From an uncultured Collinsella sp. (lineage in GTDB: Bacteria; Actinomycetota; Coriobacteriia; Coriobacteriales; Coriobacteriaceae): 21,566 bases of DNA. The notes under the pieces were generated by a model. The model made no database searches. It saw nothing but the letters and a program-made list of their open reading frames with translations, and was not told the origin of the DNA. The position numbers were made by a program, and so were the translations under genes. The stretch covers positions 1-21,566 of the forward strand of contig CAUBQN010000014.1 in the NCBI GenBank assembly GCA_958438125.1, given 5' to 3'. Position 1 is the stretch's first letter, and the number at the start of each line of letters is the position of its first letter. Shown one piece after another: positions 20,078 through 21,566 of this stretch.

Positions 20078-21418
20078 GTGAAGTCCCTCACCTCTTTTGC
20101 AAAGCGCTCAGCCCAGCTTGCCGCCGGCTTTGTCTGCGCTATCGCCCTTGCCGCTGGCGTGCCCACCGTCGCCGGCGCCCAAGTGCTCACGACCGACAAT
20201 GTTTGCGGCAAAACCGCCGATGTGCGCGGTATCACGGCCGAAAACCTGCCCGATATCGATGCGACCAATGCCCTCGTCATGGGCAAAGACGGCACCGTCT
20301 ACTATGCCCGCGATGCCGATGAGCAGGTCAAAATTGCCTCGATCACCAAGGTCATGACCGCAATCCTAACCGTCGAGAATTGCAAGATGGACGAGAAGGT
20401 CACAGTGAGCAACGCCGCGGCCACCGTGGGTAATTCGACCGCCGGCTTGCTCGAAGGCGACGAGCTTACCGTGGAGCAGGCACTGCGCGGCCTGATGATT
20501 CCCTCGGGCAACGACGCCGCCATCGTGCTCGCCGAATATGTGGGCAAGAAGATCGGCCCTAAGACCAAAGACGCCGAGGCCACCTTTGTGAAGGCCATGA
20601 ACGAGCGCGCTAAGAAGCTCGGCTGCACCGGTACGCTTTTTGAAAACCCGCATGGTCTGGACTTTGATGAGTGGGCTGGCGATATGCACTCAACCGCACA
20701 CGACGTAGCGCTGATGATGCAGGAGGCCATGAAAAACGACACGATCCGCGAGGTCGTAGCGAGCGAGGATTCCTGGATCGAGGTCACGGGCGCCAACGGC
20801 ACCGACCATTCGCATTCCATGGACACGCATAACTATTTGCTGGGCCAAGATGGCAACATCGGTGGCAAGACCGGCACCACCGACGATGCAGGCTATTGCT
20901 TTACGAGTGCCTACAACCGCGATGGCGACGAGATCTACACCGTCGTTTTGAACTCCACTACCACCGACCAGCGCTTTACCGATACCGCAACCCTTGCCAA
21001 TTGGTACTACGGTCACAAGGTGACGGTCGCGATCGCCAACACGCAGGAAAAGACCACCAACGACAACCCGCTTATGGCACGCATTAGCCAGACAGATTGG
21101 ACGGACAAGACGATCGACGCCACGCTCGCCGACCCCACGGCGCAAGCGACCGTGTTTTCCCTTGCCGGCGAGGTGACCGAAAAGGTTAGCTACGACGATC
21201 TTTCGGGCACGGTGCATGTGGGCGACAAGGTGGGCAGCGTTACGCTCAAGCAAGACGGCACCAAGATCGCCGTCATGGACCTGGTTGCTGACGAGGAAGG
21301 CGCAGGGCCGAATCCCATTGAGTGGCTCCTTGTGAAGCTCGACCGCCTGGGCCGCCGCATCGACAACCGCCCACTCACGGCAGAAAGCGAGACCGTCGCC
21401 AAGGCACCCGAGGTGTAA
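20078..21418 (+). CDS. dacA: D-alanyl-D-alanine carboxypeptidase, PBP5/DacA type (peptidase S11)
   Basis: The secreted, low-molecular-weight penicillin-binding protein removes the terminal D-Ala from peptidoglycan stem peptides. From GTG at 20078 (446 residues) the first 35 residues are a signal peptide: basic KSLTSFAKR, hydrophobic core, and an AGA-Q cleavage site. The active-site motifs are complete: SITK with nucleophile Ser88, SGN (143-145) and KTG (264-266, in GGKTGTT). A C-terminal beta domain ends in an amphipathic NPIEWLLVKLDRLGRRID, like the membrane-surface anchor of PBP5. Upstream in-frame ATGs (19967, 20009) would add residues before the signal peptide, and a likely -10 lies downstream of them, so GTG is preferred although GAAAG is a weak ribosome binding site. 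It is divergent from a VanRS-like system and ends at a strong terminator. Confidence 0.92.
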   Translation: MKSLTSFAKRSAQLAAGFVCAIALAAGVPTVAGAQVLTTDNVCGKTADVRGITAENLPDIDATNALVMGKDGTVYYARDADEQVKIASITKVMTAILTVENCKMDEKVTVSNAAATVGNSTAGLLEGDELTVEQALRGLMIPSGNDAAIVLAEYVGKKIGPKTKDAEATFVKAMNERAKKLGCTGTLFENPHGLDFDEWAGDMHSTAHDVALMMQEAMKNDTIREVVASEDSWIEVTGANGTDHSHSMDTHNYLLGQDGNIGGKTGTTDDAGYCFTSAYNRDGDEIYTVVLNSTTTDQRFTDTATLANWYYGHKVTVAIANTQEKTTNDNPLMARISQTDWTDKTIDATLADPTAQATVFSLAGEVTEKVSYDDLSGTVHVGDKVGSVTLKQDGTKIAVMDLVADEEGAGPNPIEWLLVKLDRLGRRIDNRPLTAESETVAKAPEV

Positions 21419-21442
21419 GGTCGAAGAACAATACACTCGCTG

Positions 21443-21475
21443 AAAGGAGGTGTCCGAAAGGATGCCTCCTTTTTT
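21443..21475 (+). terminator. Intrinsic terminator of the carboxypeptidase gene
   Basis: AAAGGAGG-T-GTCC pairs with GGAT-G-CCTCCTTT (wobbles included) around a GAAA tetraloop, followed by a T-run. It starts 24 bases after the stop codon. The minus strand also ends in a run of A/T, so it may work in both directions. Confidence 0.88.
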
Positions 21476-21483
21476 GGCTTATA

Positions 21484-21566
21484 GGACAAAATGTGTGTCC
21501 CGATAGAACACCCGTTTCCATCCATTAATCCAGCCAGAACGGGTACGGGTCCCTGTGGTGGAGGTC
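21484..21566. other. Right edge, no gene recognised
   Basis: After the terminator I see no coding sequence. Two weak inverted repeats are present: GGACA/TGTCC around 21484-21500, and ACCCGTT (21510-21516) with AACGGGT (21538-21544). They may belong to the leader of a gene beyond the window. Confidence 0.3.

Overview
The window looks like a chromosomal segment of a Collinsella-like member of the Coriobacteriia (Actinomycetota). I infer this from the GC-rich coding sequence, GGAGG-type ribosome binding sites, paired YhgE/Pip proteins, the gene styles, and interspersed GGGGACGTTC-type repeats. No database search was possible, so the genus is an inference. Every gene from 265 to 19880 lies on the minus strand; only the carboxypeptidase at the right end is on the plus strand, divergent from a VanR-like regulator.

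In minus-strand transcription order (right to left): a VanR/VanS-like two-component system (19880-17920), divergent from a serine D-Ala-D-Ala carboxypeptidase (20078-21418); a phosphate module of pstB, a PhoP/PhoB-type regulator and a PhoR-type kinase (17816-14720), without pstS, pstC, pstA or phoU in view; a tyrosine-phosphorylation module of the capsule/exopolysaccharide type (Wzz-like CpsC, BY-kinase CpsD, PHP phosphatase CpsB; 14524-12460) followed by an ElaA-like GNAT acetyltransferase; htpG (Hsp90); a 405-bp gene-free region full of inverted repeats; two abutting YhgE/Pip-family membrane proteins (9287-4281); a DMT/EamA exporter; an M20 amidohydrolase; and an MFS transporter. The first 264 bases hold only nested inverted repeats.

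Most of the right half concerns the envelope: sensing of envelope state or phosphate, control of polysaccharide export, and peptidoglycan trimming. The left half is transport and peptide or amino-acid-derivative hydrolysis. Several intrinsic terminators are clear (3056-3083, 4146-4183, 11748-11772, 21443-21475).

The most interesting non-coding signals are a roughly 100-nt highly structured element downstream of htpG (9548-9645), a terminator-like hairpin lying in the htpG leader, a dispersed GGGGAC-family inverted repeat, and a C8G8 palindrome at the left edge. I found no rRNA, tRNA, CRISPR array, transposase, phage gene or integrase.
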